DNA of 64,000 nt, taken from Eulemur rufifrons (lineage: Eukaryota > Chordata > Mammalia > Primates > Lemuridae). Made by a program: the position numbers and the translations under genes. The notes under the pieces were generated by a model. That model was not told the DNA's origin. It ran no database searches and saw nothing but the letters and a program-made list of their open reading frames with translations. This document shows positions 12,726 through 24,580 of this stretch, one piece after another; position 1 is the first letter of the stretch, and every line of letters begins with the position of its first letter. The DNA lies in assembly GCF_041146395.1 (NCBI RefSeq), contig NC_090990.1:44712001-44776000 (forward strand), read 5' to 3'.

Positions 12726-13289
12726 AATAAAACTGACATTATCTGGCTCAAACTTCCCATTTTGGATAAGAGGAAACTGGGATCCAGAGAAAGGAAGCAA
12801 CTTATTCAAAATAACAAAGCCCAGACTAAGATTAATAGGATTGGAGCCTCCTGATTTCCAGAGCAGTTCTCTTTCCAGCGTGCCATGTTCCTATCTGTAA
12901 TATAGTAACCAGAGGGAAGCGGAGTGAATTCCCTCTGTCTCTTGAAAGCCAGAGCAAGCTCATATTTGTAAACACAGCTGACATAGTTGTTTTCTTTGTT
13001 TGTTTTATGTAAAAGGGCTGGAAGTCCAACCCAAAAATAAATTCCATGTTTTCAAACCTAAAAGTTCCTACAGCTTTTATTCCCTACAGCCTCCTTTCTA
13101 CTCATTGTTCATCCTCCTTCCCTTCCTTAAGCAGAGGCATCAGCTGGTATTCAGTGTTGAATGGTTCCTGTATTCCACACTCTTTATCACTCCCCTGCCC
13201 AGGCAGCATGTCACATGCAGCAGCGGATTAGGAAGTGCTGTCTTTAAATAGTAGCATTTGAGCAAACACTACAAGATCTTGTGTAGTGC

Positions 13290-13530
13290 TGGGGTGGAGA
13301 TGGATATAATAATTATTACAATAAAAATAACTTATTTCTGAGCTATTACTTTGTGACAGGCACAAATTTAACTTAGGTTTGTATGCATTTTCTCTTTTAA
13401 CGTTATGAGTAATTATTTCTATTAATTCTGTTTTACAGATGAGTAAACTGAGGCACAAAGAGGTTAGTCAAGTGTCTAAGCCATTCAGTTAGCCGGCTTC
13501 CAATCTAGGTAGTCCAGAGCCTATGATCTT
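13290..13530 (-). repeat. MIR SINE, reversed
   Basis: Clear reverse MIR: 'gctattactttgtgacaggc', 'ttttacagatgagtaaactg', 'aggcacaaagaggttagtca'. Confidence 0.82.
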
Positions 13531-13712
13531 AACAGCCCAACATCCGACAGTGAAGAATGTGTAAACCTGACACATTCAGAGTTAGGAAGTATCAAAAAGT
13601 ACAACCGAGGGAGATCCTATAGTTGCTTTATATAGACATCCTGGATCCTACCCCTGATTCCTTCTTCATTCATTAATTCATTAATCCATTTATTCATTCT
13701 TTCAACATGCAT

Positions 13713-15193
13713 GTATTTTTTATTTTTTATTATTTCAAGATATTGTGGGGGTACAAAAGTTTAGGTTATGTATATTGCCCTTGCCCCCCACCACTGAGTC
13801 AGAGCTTCAAGCATGTCCATCCCCTAGACAGTGCACATCGCACTCATTATGTATGTATACACCCATCCCCTCCCCCACCCACATCTATCTGCCCAACACC
13901 CGATCAATGTTATTCCTGAATGTGCTCTTAGGTGATGATCAGTGAAACCAATTTGATTGTGAGTACATGTGGTGCTTATTTTTCCATTCTTGGGATACTT
14001 CACTTAGAATGGGTTCCAACTCTATCCAGGAAAATACAAGAGGTGCTATATCACCATTGTTTCTTATAGCTGAGTAGTACTCCATGGTATACATATACCA
14101 CATTTTATTAATCCACTCATGTTTTGATGGGCATTTGGATTGTTTCCACATCTTTGCGATTGTGAATTGTGCTGCTATAAACATTCGGGTGCAGGTGTCT
14201 TTTTTATAGAATGACTTTTGTTCTTCTGGGTAGATGCCCAATAATGGGATTGCTGGATCGAATGGTAGGTCTACTTGAATCTGTTTAAGGTATCTCCATA
14301 TTGCTTTCCACAGACGTTGCACTAGTTTGCAGTCCCACCAGCAGTGTATGAGTGTTCCTGTCTCTCCACATCCACGCCAACATGTGTTGTTTTGGAACTT
14401 TTTGATAAAGGCCATTCTCACTGGAGTTAAGTGATATCCTATTGTGGTTTTGATTTGCATTTCCCTGATGATTAGAGATGTTGAGCATTTTTTCATATGT
14501 TTCTTGGCCATTCTTCTGTCTTCTTTTGAAAAATTTCTGTTCATGTCCTTTGCCCACTTTTTGATAGGGTTGTTTGATTTTTTATTACTGATTTTCCTGA
14601 GTTCTAATTCTAGTTATCAGTCCTTTATTGGATGTGTACCATGTGAAAATTTTTTCCCATTCTGTAGGTTGTCTGTTTACTCTTGTGACAGTTTCTTTGG
14701 CTGTGCAGAAGCTTTTTAATTTAATCAGGTCCCATTTATTTATTTTTGTTGTTGCTGGGATTGCCTTAGGAGTTTTCTTCATAAATTCTTTTCCTAGGCC
14801 AATGTCTATAAGAGGCTTTCCCACATTTTCTTCTAGAATTCTAATAGTTTCACTCCTAAGGTTTAAGTCTGTTATCCACCGTGACTTGATTTTTGTGATA
14901 GGTGAAAGGTTTGGTTCCTGTTTCAGTCTTCTACATATGGCTATCCAGTTTTCCCAGCACCATTTATTGAATAAGGATTCTTTTCCCCAGAGTATGTTTT
15001 TGTCTGCTTTGTCAAAGATTAGATGGCTACATGAGGATGGTTTTATATCTGAATTCTCGATTCTGTTCCACTGGTCTGTGTCCCTGTTCTTGTGCCAATA
15101 CCAAGCTGTTTTAATAACCACAGCTTTGTAGCATAGTTTGAAGTCTGGTAAATTAATACCTCCCATTTTTTTTTATTGCTTAAAATTGCTTTT
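13713..15193 (-). mobile_element. L1, 5'-truncated, lineage-specific 3' tail, with target-site duplication
   Basis: This is a 1.48-kb reversed L1. Its A tail appears as 'tattttttattttttatt' at the left and its 5' break is at the right. 'aacatgcat' flanks it on both sides (13704-13712 and 15194-15202), the mark of target-primed integration. It carries the C-terminal part of ORF2 and about 225 bp of a 3' UTR shared with the L1s at 17106 and 55933. That tail is not the human L1PA tail and supports a strepsirrhine host. Confidence 0.93.
13939..15166 (-). pseudogene. L1 ORF2 C-terminal fragment, frameshifted
   Basis: Two minus-strand open segments, 15166-14585 (193 aa) and 14544-13939 (201 aa), are consecutive parts of L1 ORF2p, the endonuclease/reverse transcriptase of LINE-1. 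The upstream segment contains the '[18 protein letters not shown]' block, which lies C-terminal to the RT domain. The downstream segment has the Cys-rich end with [14 protein letters not shown] and the typical '[14 protein letters not shown]' stretch near the natural stop. The two are in different frames, and an in-frame stop plus a frame change separate them near 14550-14590. The endonuclease and RT catalytic parts are absent through 5' truncation, so the copy is dead. Confidence 0.92.
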
Positions 15194-15202
15194 AACATGC
15201 AT

Positions 15203-16900
15203 TTTTTGTATTATTGCATCAGTTATATCAATTGCTGGAATACAGATGAAGTTAATGGCCTCTGCTCTCTTATATCTCACAGTCCAGTGGGAAGACATAG
15301 AAGTAAATAAACATTTATCCTACTGTGTGCTAAATGGTAAGATAGAGGGAAGCCCGGGGGCTTTGGAAACATAGAAAAGATTATAAACCAATTTAAAAGG
15401 ACAGCACAGTGATTTGTCCAAAATGTGCACTCCGTGCCTTTCCTTCTCTCTGTCTTACCTCTGCTCTCTCCTTATCTTACTTGCTTCCCAGTTTCCTTCC
15501 AGCCCTTCTCTTGTTTTGGTGCTTTGGTGCCATCCTTGGCCTCCCTAACTCCTGGCTTTAGATTCAACCTCTTTGTTTGTCTTTTTCTTCCTGAAGTTGG
15601 TTTGGAATGAATTCTGGGTGAGCCAGAGGGGTTCATTATCAGGCTAAGGGCCAATCCCAAAGGCTAAGCCAGAGTGTCTAGACCCCATCACCAATATGGC
15701 TCTGGCTCAAAAGAGTTGGAGACCCCCAAATCAGTGAACTTTAAGGAGTATAGAGGGATGGATGGGCAGACACCATGTGTCTTAGATAATTTGGTTATTC
15801 ACCTGCCTACACACAGAGCAATTGACCCAGTGACCACTCAACATCCCTTGCAGCTGAGGCTCAGTTCACTATGTTAATACCATCACTACTTCTGATTCTT
15901 TGCTGCCAATTATGGTCCCTGATCTGCTGGCCACAGAATCTTCACAGTAAGTAATTAACTTTGCAGTAGGCAGTGTTAGTATCAAAATTCAGATTCGGAG
16001 AGTTTTCAGAATGTTTTGCTGTCTCAAGTTGCAATCTCCCATTGGCCTGTTCCTTCCTAAGCAAAGTTTCTCCCTTATAAATGCAGTGTATCCTGCTTAA
16101 GTGGTTTCTGTGGATTGGAGGTACCCATTGAGTTTGGCAATTAAGAGAGTATTAGAGGGATTCTGGTTGTGAAATGTGTTCGATGTAAAATATGATGGAC
16201 TCTAAGCTAGTTACGGAAGAAATTAGAGCCACAAGGAGTATATGGATTGAAAGAAAAGAAAGGGATAGAGATTCTGGAAACTGCCATAAGGTAGAGAAGG
16301 GCATTTGGCACAAATGATAGAGCAAATGAGAGAGCTGGACTAATGGGCAATTGAAATCAGAGAGTGGCTGTTAGTATATGGGAATTTATACCTAAGTATA
16401 GCAGTCTCAGTGGATGATAAGATTCAGAGTTTGGCTATGGGAGTGAATATTGAAGTGGGGATGAGAGTCCCTGGAGGTGGAACCATTTCGAAACCATAAC
16501 ACTGGAGCATTGGGTGGGTCTTATAAACAGATACTGAAGTCGTCCATGACAGTGACAAACCTCCAGGTGGGTAGAGTGGCTGCAGTCTGGGAGCCTGAGC
16601 CTCATTTAACAACATAGATGGAAGCCAGAGGCTGACAGTGACAGCAGTGAGCTGCAGGAAAGATATGTATCATTGTGTCTCTATCATTAGGTGGTAGAAA
16701 CCTCAGAGAGCAGGGCTTTTTGCGTGTAGATGGAGGAATACTTGTCTGGAAATGATAACAAGAAGCCGCAGAATATCGACACCCAACTCCTTCCCTAGCC
16801 TGCCCACCCCACCAACCTGAAGTGTATACATGGTAGCTCATACCTTTTAATAAAGTTTCTGGGAAAATTAAGTTCATTTCAGTTGATGGGTAAATAGCAA
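15203..16900. other. Unique intronic sequence, nothing firm
   Basis: I see no reliable repeat match. The A- and G-rich part at 16190-16560 might be an old LINE fragment, but I cannot place it. No coding or RNA feature. Confidence 0.45.
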
Positions 16901-17095
16901 TAATGATAATATCTACACTGTTAAGCATTTAGTTCCCCCAAACAGGCCTGTACAATAGGTATTTCATCTTTAAAATGAGGAAATTGAGACTCAGAATGTT
17001 AAATAGCAGGGCTAGGATTTGGATTGTGGTCTATATATCACTGAAGTCTTTTTTCCACAATGCATGGTTAAAAGCATAGGTTTCAAAGCTATATG

Positions 17096-17105
17096 TTTCT
17101 TCATC
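17096..17105 (+). repeat. Target-site duplication of L1 (left copy)
   Basis: 'tttcttcatc' here is repeated exactly at 17591-17600 on the far side of the L1. Confidence 0.88.
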
Positions 17106-17590
17106 TTTTTTTTTTTTCCTTTTTTAAAAATTTACTCAGGATATTATGGGCATGCAAACATTTTGGTCACATGTAATGCATTTGCCCTGTCCAAGCCAGG
17201 GCTACAAGCGTGTCCCTCCCCCATACAGTGTGCTCCGCTTCCATTAGTTGTGGATTTACCCTCCCACCCCCCTGACTGGCACCCAGTGAGTATTACTACC
17301 ATGTGAACACCTTAATGTTGGTCAGTTAGTACCAATTTGATGGCGAGTACATGTGGTATATGTTTTTCCATCCTTGTGATACTCACTTGGAAGGATGGGC
17401 TCAATCTCTATCCAGGATAATATAAGAGGTGCTAGATCTCCATTGTTTTTTGTAGTTGAGTAGTACTCCATGGTATACATATACCACATTTTATTAATCC
17501 ACTCATGTATTGATGGGCACTTGAGTTGTTTCCACATCTTTGCGATTGTGAATTATGCTGCTATAAACATTCGAGTGCAGATGTCTTTGC
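17106..17590 (-). mobile_element. L1, short 5'-truncated insertion
   Basis: A 485-bp reversed L1: poly(T) start, lineage-specific 3' UTR ('aggatattatgggcatgcaa'), then the last 72 codons of ORF2 (17537-17322) with the [12 protein letters not shown] signature. 'tttcttcatc' flanks both ends. It is the same tail as the L1 at 13713, with more substitutions between them than a very recent burst would show. Confidence 0.93.
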
Positions 17591-18224
17591 TTTCTTCATC
17601 ATTTAATTGGGCATATGAAGTAGGTAAAGTGTTTAATAATACAATGCTAGGCCATAGTAACTACTCAATAAATATTAGCTGCCATTATTGTTATTGTGAT
17701 TGAGTTACTGTTGTTAGAATTATTTTTATTATAGCTCACTGAAGTACTTTTTGCCTTCTCAGTCAGAAATATTAGCAGAATCATTTCTTTTCTGTCAACA
17801 ATAGATTATTAGATGAGTGATGGCTTGCAGTATTAGAGTCTATAATCGTTTTGATGCTTTTAGCAAGAAGCTTGATATTTTTGCCTTTAGAAAACTCATA
17901 AAAGGCAAGTCAAATTCATGTACATAGGATAAATATTTGTTTACTACTCATATTTGGACTGAACCCCCTAGCAGCCAAGCCATGTGTTAGGACTCCATCT
18001 CAAAATGTCGCAACAGAGGTTGACAGCCTTACCCAGCGTAGAACCACTCCCCTGTACCACGTTTGCCTGTGGCTGAATTGGAATGAAACTCTACCTTGCT
18101 GGGGAAACACGATGGGCATATTCCCTGTCAGAGTGGGCCTAGTACAACCCTAATAAAATGTACCATGGGGAGGAGGGAGGAACTTGTCAACTGAGAGTTA
18201 ATCAAAAAAACATATGTGCATGAA

Positions 18225-18355
18225 ACCAACAGATTGCAGAGCTGGCCAAGACTTCAGAGATAATTTAACCCGACCCCCTCATTCTACTGATAAAGAAAGT
18301 GAGTCCCAGGGAGGGGAAGGTTCTTACTCAGGGTCAGACAGCTGGTAGTAATTTT
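18225..18355 (-). repeat. MIR/L3-like fragment
   Basis: The 'taatttaacccgaccccctc', 'attctactgataaagaaagt', 'cagggtcagacagctggtag' order is the common 'third-codon' style mammalian repeat; family assignment is uncertain. Confidence 0.5.
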
Positions 18356-18604
18356 GTTTGTTTCAATAACTAATATGAACAGTCTTTCTATACATCAGTG
18401 AATCCACCTTCCTGACTTTGTAAGCACACTATAATGATCATAACCGAATTTATCTTTGACAGTGGAGAAAGCAAGCTTTTAGGGTTTTTTACAGGGCCCC
18501 AAAGTCATCAGAGGAAGGCAAATCGTCATGAATGAAAGCTAGAGATCTGTCTCTTGACTGTGAATTCCTCAAGGAATGGGCCTGGTCTTATTTCTGAGTT
18601 AAAG

Positions 18605-18780
18605 CAAGTTTCAAATCCCAGCTTAGCAATTTACCAGCTTAAACAAGTCACTTAGCTTCTCTGAACCTCTGTTTCCTCATTGTAAATTTACAGAATGTTT
18701 GGGAGGATCAAATGAGGCACAATATATATTCACAGTACCTTGCATAAAGTAGGCATTTGACAAATTTATGCTTTCACCTA
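18605..18780 (+). repeat. MIR SINE
   Basis: MIR + pattern: 'caaatcccagcttagcaatt', 'gaacctctgtttcctcattg', 'caaatgaggcacaatatat', 'ccttgcataaagtaggcatt'. Confidence 0.82.
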
Positions 18781-18789
18781 ACGTTTAAC

Positions 18790-19170
18790 TAACACCCTTG
18801 CTAAATGCTAGGGATACATCAATGAAGACAAAAGCCAAGGACTCTGCTTTCATGGAGCTTAGATTCAGGAGGGTGGAGCAGAGGCGAGGGCCACAGAGGA
18901 GCAGGTAGACAGCAAACAAACTAACAGCATCACGTCAGAGGATGCTGTGTGTTCTGAAGGGCTACGAAGATAAGAAAATGAGATGGTGTGATGGGTGGTA
19001 TTTGAGAGAAGTGGACTGCTTCAGCCAAGAGTGGCCAAGGGCAGTCTTTTAGATGTTATAATTGAAGAGGACCTAAGTCATGTGAGAAGGCCAGACAGTG
19101 AAAGATCCAGAAGAGCATTCTGGGAAGGAGAAAGGCTCTGGGCAGGAGCAAGCTTGTGTAGTCAGAATTG
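18790..19170 (-). repeat. L2 fragment, reversed
   Basis: Reverse L2 signature: 'gctagggatacatcaatgaa', 'catggagcttagattcagga', 'agagcattctgggaaggaga'. Confidence 0.68.
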
Positions 19171-19384
19171 TGTCTTTCCGCAACATCCCTGTTTTCTACA
19201 GAGTGAGAGAGCCTCCACACCTCCCCTCCTTTATGATCAAGAGACTCATTTGAGGTCTATAGTAGAGTCGAAATTAGACAGCTGGGCATCTAAAAATTTG
19301 TATTTCTGCTTGGTAGGTATTTTTATTGTTGAAAATTACATAGGGTATACATATAATAACATACACCAATGTATGTATGCAGCG

Positions 19385-19515
19385 GGCTTTTTCTTTTTTC
19401 TATTACAATTTTTTAAATTGAGATACAATATGCATAAAGTGAAATACACAGATCTTAAGTGTACGCTTTGATGAATTTTGATAAATCACCCATATAATCA
19501 ACACTCTAAACAAGA
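19385..19515. repeat. Old L1M 3'UTR-like fragment
   Basis: 'ttaaattgagatacaatatg', 'taagtgtacgctttgatgaa', 'ttttgataaatcacccatat' match the dispersed L1M tail motif. It is short, so boundaries and strand are unsure. Confidence 0.5.
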
Positions 19516-19968
19516 TTTGCAAGTGCGTGTGTGTAGACAGATAGATACAGTATATTTAAGGTTATAAAAGAGGTGCCAGTGTTCATATTATGATTTACTG
19601 ATGAAAACGCTCTCCCACTCTTTCTTTGCTCTCATCCCTTCTTGCTTCTCAATATTGTTGTCTCAAATGCATGGGGATTACACAGAATGCCAGGTGCAGG
19701 TCAAAAGATGACTGCATCAAAAAAAATAAAAAACCAAAAATAAATAAAAGAACAACTAGCCATTTCTTATGCTTGTTGAGGGAAAATCACATTGATATAT
19801 TTTCTGTTTTTCTATGGAGGGGTCATGTGCCTCTCAGCCCACACATTAGCATGTGAACTTGTTGTTCCAGTAAAATGAGTCAGAGTTCCTCAAGAAGGCA
19901 GATTCATGGATTTCAGAGCTATGTGTCAGCCTCTGTAGAAAAAGGTACAGTGTGCTGTATTGATGCAT

Positions 19969-19971
<3 letters not shown>

Positions 19972-20000
<29 letters not shown>
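19972..20000 (+). repeat. (CA)n microsatellite
   Basis: About 14 perfect CA units. Confidence 0.95.
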
Positions 20001-20001
<1 letters not shown>

Positions 20002-20129
20002 GTTCTCACTCAAGGTGATCACACAGCTAATAAGCAACAGAAATGGGATTTGAACTCAAGCCTAGAGGACTCAAGGATCAAGCTTTTTTCATTACAGGGA
20101 GAATAGTACCATCAGGTCTGAGTATAAGG

Positions 20130-20360
20130 CTAAGTAAGCAATGGCCTGGAGTCAGATTGGGCTTGAATTCTGGCGTTACTATATATTGGTTTGTGACCTT
20201 GGGCTGATCACTTATTATACTCTCTTTGTTCAGTTCCTTTATTCATAAAGTGGGAATAGATGATAATATCTGTGTCAAAAGTCATTTTGAGGGTCAAAAA
20301 GGTCATGTACATAAAACAATTCACACAAAGCACAACACAGAGTAAGCACCTGGGAAACAA
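20130..20360 (+). repeat. MIR SINE
   Basis: MIR + pattern: 'gagtcagattgggcttgaat', 'tttgtgaccttgggctgatc', 'cataaagtgggaatagatga', 'cagagtaagcacctgggaaa'. Confidence 0.8.
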
Positions 20361-21176
20361 TCGCATAGCAATGGTAGTGGTAGTTGGCTGCCGGGTCCAT
20401 GGGCACCACGTGTTTTTGGATCATATACCCCATCGGTTAAAAAAAATTTGAGCATGCATTCTCAATCCGTGAAAACTTATTTGTGAAAAAATATGAACAT
20501 ATTATGCAGTGTTTATAGATTGTTTACTCTATAAAACAAGTAAAATATAGCTGAAACAAAACATATTTCAGATTTGTTTACCTATCATGATGGCTTCATA
20601 CTAACATTAGCAATATGTAAAGCTATACTATATATTCATGACCAGTTGTGTCTTTAATGATATTTAAATTATTTTCAATGATTTCTAAATGATTTTATAT
20701 GTACCTGTGTATTCATATCTCAGTCTTCTTGATAATTTTTACTTTTTTGGCAATTCTTGTCTTATCTGACTAAGTCTTCATTGTTTTTTCCTTATAATGT
20801 GAAGAACTAATACTGAGTAAGTGTCACCATTTTCTCGTCTACCTGCATCTGAATTGTCACCATCACTTGCAATCCATTGACTAAATCTTTTTGAGCCACT
20901 TGCCCATTTGGTGAGTTAGTTCAAATAAAACTCGATAATCCCTATAAATCACCAACCCGAAATATGCAAACAACAACATGCAGCAAATCCTCGAAGCTGA
21001 GGACATACAAGCAAGTGCCGCGCTGCCCTCCCTTGAGGTTGCAGAGCTCCCACTCTCCTCTCGAGAAACCTCACACATCTTACGTGACTCATGACCGTGA
21101 CATGTGTCCCAACTGATAGATCTAGTGACAACCTGCACATTGAAAGCTAGTAAAGTTTAATTCATTTCTTTAGAAT
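20360..21176. other. Unrecognised 0.8-kb block
   Basis: The left part (20360-20830) is AT-rich. The right part (20880-21140) is more GC-rich with several CpG (gccgcgctgcc, cctctcgagaaacctc). I could not assign it to a known repeat. Minus-strand frames of 85 and 63 codons (20881-21138, 20949-21140) overlap each other and show no domain. It ends where a young Alu inserted. Confidence 0.5.
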
Positions 21177-21189
21177 AAAAATTCATATA

Positions 21190-21522
21190 GGCCGGGCGCG
21201 GTGGCTCTCGCCTGTAATCCTAGCACTCTGGGAGGCCGAGGCGGGTTGATCGCTCAAGGTCAGGAGTTTGAGACCAGCCTGAGCAAGAGCGAGACCCCGT
21301 CTCTACTAAAAATAGAAAGAAATTATCTGGCCAACTAAAATATATATAGAAAAAAAATTAGCCGGGCATGGTGTCACATGCCTGTAGTCCCAGCTACTCG
21401 GGAAGCTGAGGCAGTAGGATCGCTTAAGCCCAGGAGTTTGAGGTTGCTGTGAGCTAGGCTGACGCCACCGCACTCACTCTAGCCTGGGCAACAAAGCGAG
21501 ATTCTGTCTCAAAAAAAAAAAA
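21190..21522 (+). mobile_element. Alu SINE, lemur type, young full-length copy
   Basis: It is complete from 'ggccgggcgcggtggctctc' through both arms to a 12-A tail. Box A and box B-like pol III sequences remain near the start (ggtggctctcgcc; ggtcaggagtttgagacc). It is flanked by direct repeats: 'aaaattcatata' at 21177-21189 and after the tail at about 21519-21530. The preserved CpGs and exact duplication show a fairly recent insertion. Confidence 0.97.
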
Positions 21523-21649
21523 TTCATATAAATCAATATTTTCTCCCAGAATCCTGATGGATAATCATGAGCACTCCTTGGAGTGTACATATGCCACTTA
21601 ATTGCTGGCTTTGGTGATCTCACCTTGCCTGTGTTTTGAAAGCCATCAC

Positions 21650-21760
21650 CCCTTTCTTCAACAACTCAGCAAACATTAACAAGCACCTATAAGTGCCAGG
21701 ACTGTGCTAGGCATTAGGGTTACAGTGACATAATTCCTGCCTTCTGGGAGTTCACACGTA
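21650..21760 (-). repeat. L2 3' end, reversed
   Basis: 'acattaacaagcacctataa', 'gtgccaggactgtgctaggc', 'attagggttacagtgaca', 'ttctgggagttcacacgt' follow the reverse L2 3' end. Confidence 0.68.
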
Positions 21761-22866
21761 GCTAGCCTTCACCACACCAGGTCCTGATTAATTCTCTCCT
21801 GTAGATCGTGACTCTGGACACTGCCAAGCTTGCGGTGCCCTTTGGTACCTCAGTCTAGACTACCTGATAGTTTTCCCCAAAGTCTTAAGGTCATTATTCC
21901 CCTTCTCCTGGGTAGGGGAGAAGGTACAAGATCCCCTGCTCTCCAGATTGCCAACATCAGTATGTCTACCGCTCATGGAATCTCCATCTTCTCCAGAGGT
22001 TCTGGAGCCCCTTTCTTTCTGTAGCCTAATTTCCCTGGTCACTCGCTCCATGCAGCTTACTGCCCTTTGGTAGCTCCCAAGCCAGGCCCCAACACATGAG
22101 AACTGGGTGTTTCCCCCGCCCATGCAGAGGCCTGGTGATTGCCAATGCTGCCACAAGAGCAGTGGTGAGCAGTGTGTGCTGACTGGTATCTCGGCCTCAA
22201 CACGCCGGGGAAGGGTCAAACCCATGAATGGGGTCTTTCATGGCCATAGTACAGGGCCCCTATTTTTTCCTGCAGAAACCCTTCACTTGCTTTCAGAAGT
22301 GACAATCAAATGTGAACTTTCATGGTTTATTTATAGCTCTGCCTTATAGAGAGAAAGAAAAGAAGTGATTAAAATGCTATTTTGCAAAATATTTTGTTTT
22401 TAAAAAGCTTTCATTGTGTGGGCAAAAAGGAAAAAGAAAAGTCACTGTATTCATTGTGCTGTCTAGACTCTCCAACAAAGAGGGTAGCGTGCTACAAATT
22501 AAGATTGTCCGGCTCCTGCCTGCTGACAAAAAGTGGGAATTTGGAGGCCAACTTCAAATAAACCCTTTGGAACAGAAATATATTGTGGGGGTGACTATAT
22601 TTAGCATGTGTCAGCATCTCCATAATAAATTCATATTGTTATGCTGTGGTAATTTCCAGATTTACTGCAGCCAGTGGGATCATGAGATTTCAGTTTTATG
22701 TTAATTATTTGGAGAAATTGGAAAACTCAGCAGTGCTCTTTCTGATGACAGCACTGATTCTCTGGACATTCTCTGGATGGTGCCAAGGACTCTTAAGGAG
22801 CCCTGCCTTCCAGGAGAGTGGAAAGGGAGCCCGAGTCGTTTTGACTGCCTGTGTAAGCATAACTTT

Positions 22867-22926
22867 TATATATATATATATATATACATACATATATATA
22901 TATACACATATATATGTATGTATGAT
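22867..22926 (+). repeat. (TA)n / (TATG)n microsatellite
   Basis: Two TA tracts separated by 'catacata' and ending 'tatgtatgtatg', about 60 bp in all. It creates artefactual Tyr/Ile-rich ORFs on both strands. Confidence 0.93.
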
Positions 22927-24344
22927 GCAGTACATTTGTATTTTCCTTACAATTATCAAATTAATATATGCTACTGTAGATAATTTAGAAAATGCAAAAA
23001 ACAAGTTGACAAAGAAAAGAAATGATCACCCATGCTCTCCAACCTGTTGTTTTAATATATTTTCATCAGATCTTTATTACGCATATGTAATGTGTGTTTA
23101 ACAAGCTGTGTAAAGCAAATAAAAGTTGTGTAGCACAAACACAATTATTGAGGCAGAATCAAAAATCAACTTTATTTTTTATTCCCACTGCCCCTTTACA
23201 TTTATGCAGGGGTGCTAGTTTTTTCCCTCCCCTGGTTTAAAATTCTGGTGGTTCCATTACTTTTTTTAGATAAGTACAAAGTCACTTAAATGATAACAGG
23301 TTTTATGGTCCCGTTAAGTTGTGAAACATAGCCAAAATTCAGAAATCCAAATACTGAGGAATATATAAAGGTAAAGGTAAGACGCCTCCCAGGTTCTCTA
23401 CCTGGGGTCTGCCACAAATGAGAAGACGCAGCTGTAATCAGATTCTTCTTTCTTCCTCACTCACTTCCTCTCCAACATGCATCTGCTTTTTTCTTGTTCC
23501 TCTGAGGTGGTTAGTAGGTATAAGGGAAGAGACATTAGGGGTGTAGGAAATTCCTTGTCTGATCAGCACTGTCATACATGGGCTCCATGCTCTCCTAGCC
23601 TAGTGGTGTTCACAGCTAGCTCTTGTTCTCATTAGGCTCCATCACAGAGGTTTTTGGGGCACCTCCACCGCTGAAAACCTCTCACCTGAAGTATCTTTGT
23701 CTTGGTTAATGCCTCTCTATTCTAGTAGATTCCTGACTCTTCTCTTAATTCTTAGAAACCCAGTAGCTCACCTCCAGCTTCTTTACTCAGACTTGCTCTG
23801 CCTGGCGAGGTGGCCATATTGGACAGGATTGAAGACACCCCCAGACACCTTCTCACACGTGGGCCACCGAGGCCTGGGGAAGCAGGCATGCCTTTGGGAG
23901 CCTGAGCCTGACAGAGTGGCAGTGCTGGCTGATCCCAGGGCAAGCTGTCCTTCATGTCTGCGCTGAAGCTGCCAGCCAGCTCGTCTCCTCCAGGCAAGAG
24001 TCACACACAAGCCCCTGTGTGCCACATCCTCAGGACATGCATCCAGCTCTATTGGTCTCAGTGGAGCCCTGTTCTCTTGACTCACGAAGGGAGAGGCTCC
24101 CATCACACCTCACCCTGGAAAGAGGCCTGACGTGCAATAAACCAACAGCTCTTTCCTAAAAATCCATCTCTGTCTGACCTTCCGAGTGGATGAAGGGTTT
24201 GAGAATTGATTAATGGGTCCTCGGGCACCCTTTGTACAGATTCTTCAGGGTGGTCTGTTTCCAGCTTGCTCTGGTATCTTATATCTGTCATCTTTAGATC
24301 TCAGCCAAAACTTCCATTTTAACATTCTTTCACGTGTATTATCC

Positions 24345-24580
24345 TTAAGTTCATTCATTCAGTAGACATTCCCTGGCTGCATACGATATGCCAGATGCTG
24401 ACTTTGGCAGTGAACATAATTATAACAATTTCTGCCTTAAGGAGCTCACAGTCTAGTTGGGGAGGCTGATCTGTCAATAAAAAATGGTGGTGCCATGTCA
24501 TAAATGCCGTGATGGACAGGAGCACACGTTGCTGTGAGAGCAAATAACTAGGTCTAGGTGGGAGGCAGGCAGCAGGGATG
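24345..24580 (-). repeat. L2 fragment, reversed
   Basis: 'gcatacgatatgccagatgc', 'taaggagctcacagtctagt', 'ggggaggctgatctgtcaat', 'cataaatgccgtgatgga' follow the reverse L2 order. Confidence 0.68.

Noticed and set aside
22860..22983. Hydrophobic Tyr/Ile-rich peptides
   Set aside because: They are translations of the TA/TATG microsatellite.
23697..24291. Cluster of short frames in a GC-richer stretch
   Set aside because: Considered as a gene exon or old LTR (there is an AATAAA near 24138), but no LTR ends, splice sites or protein similarity could be supported.
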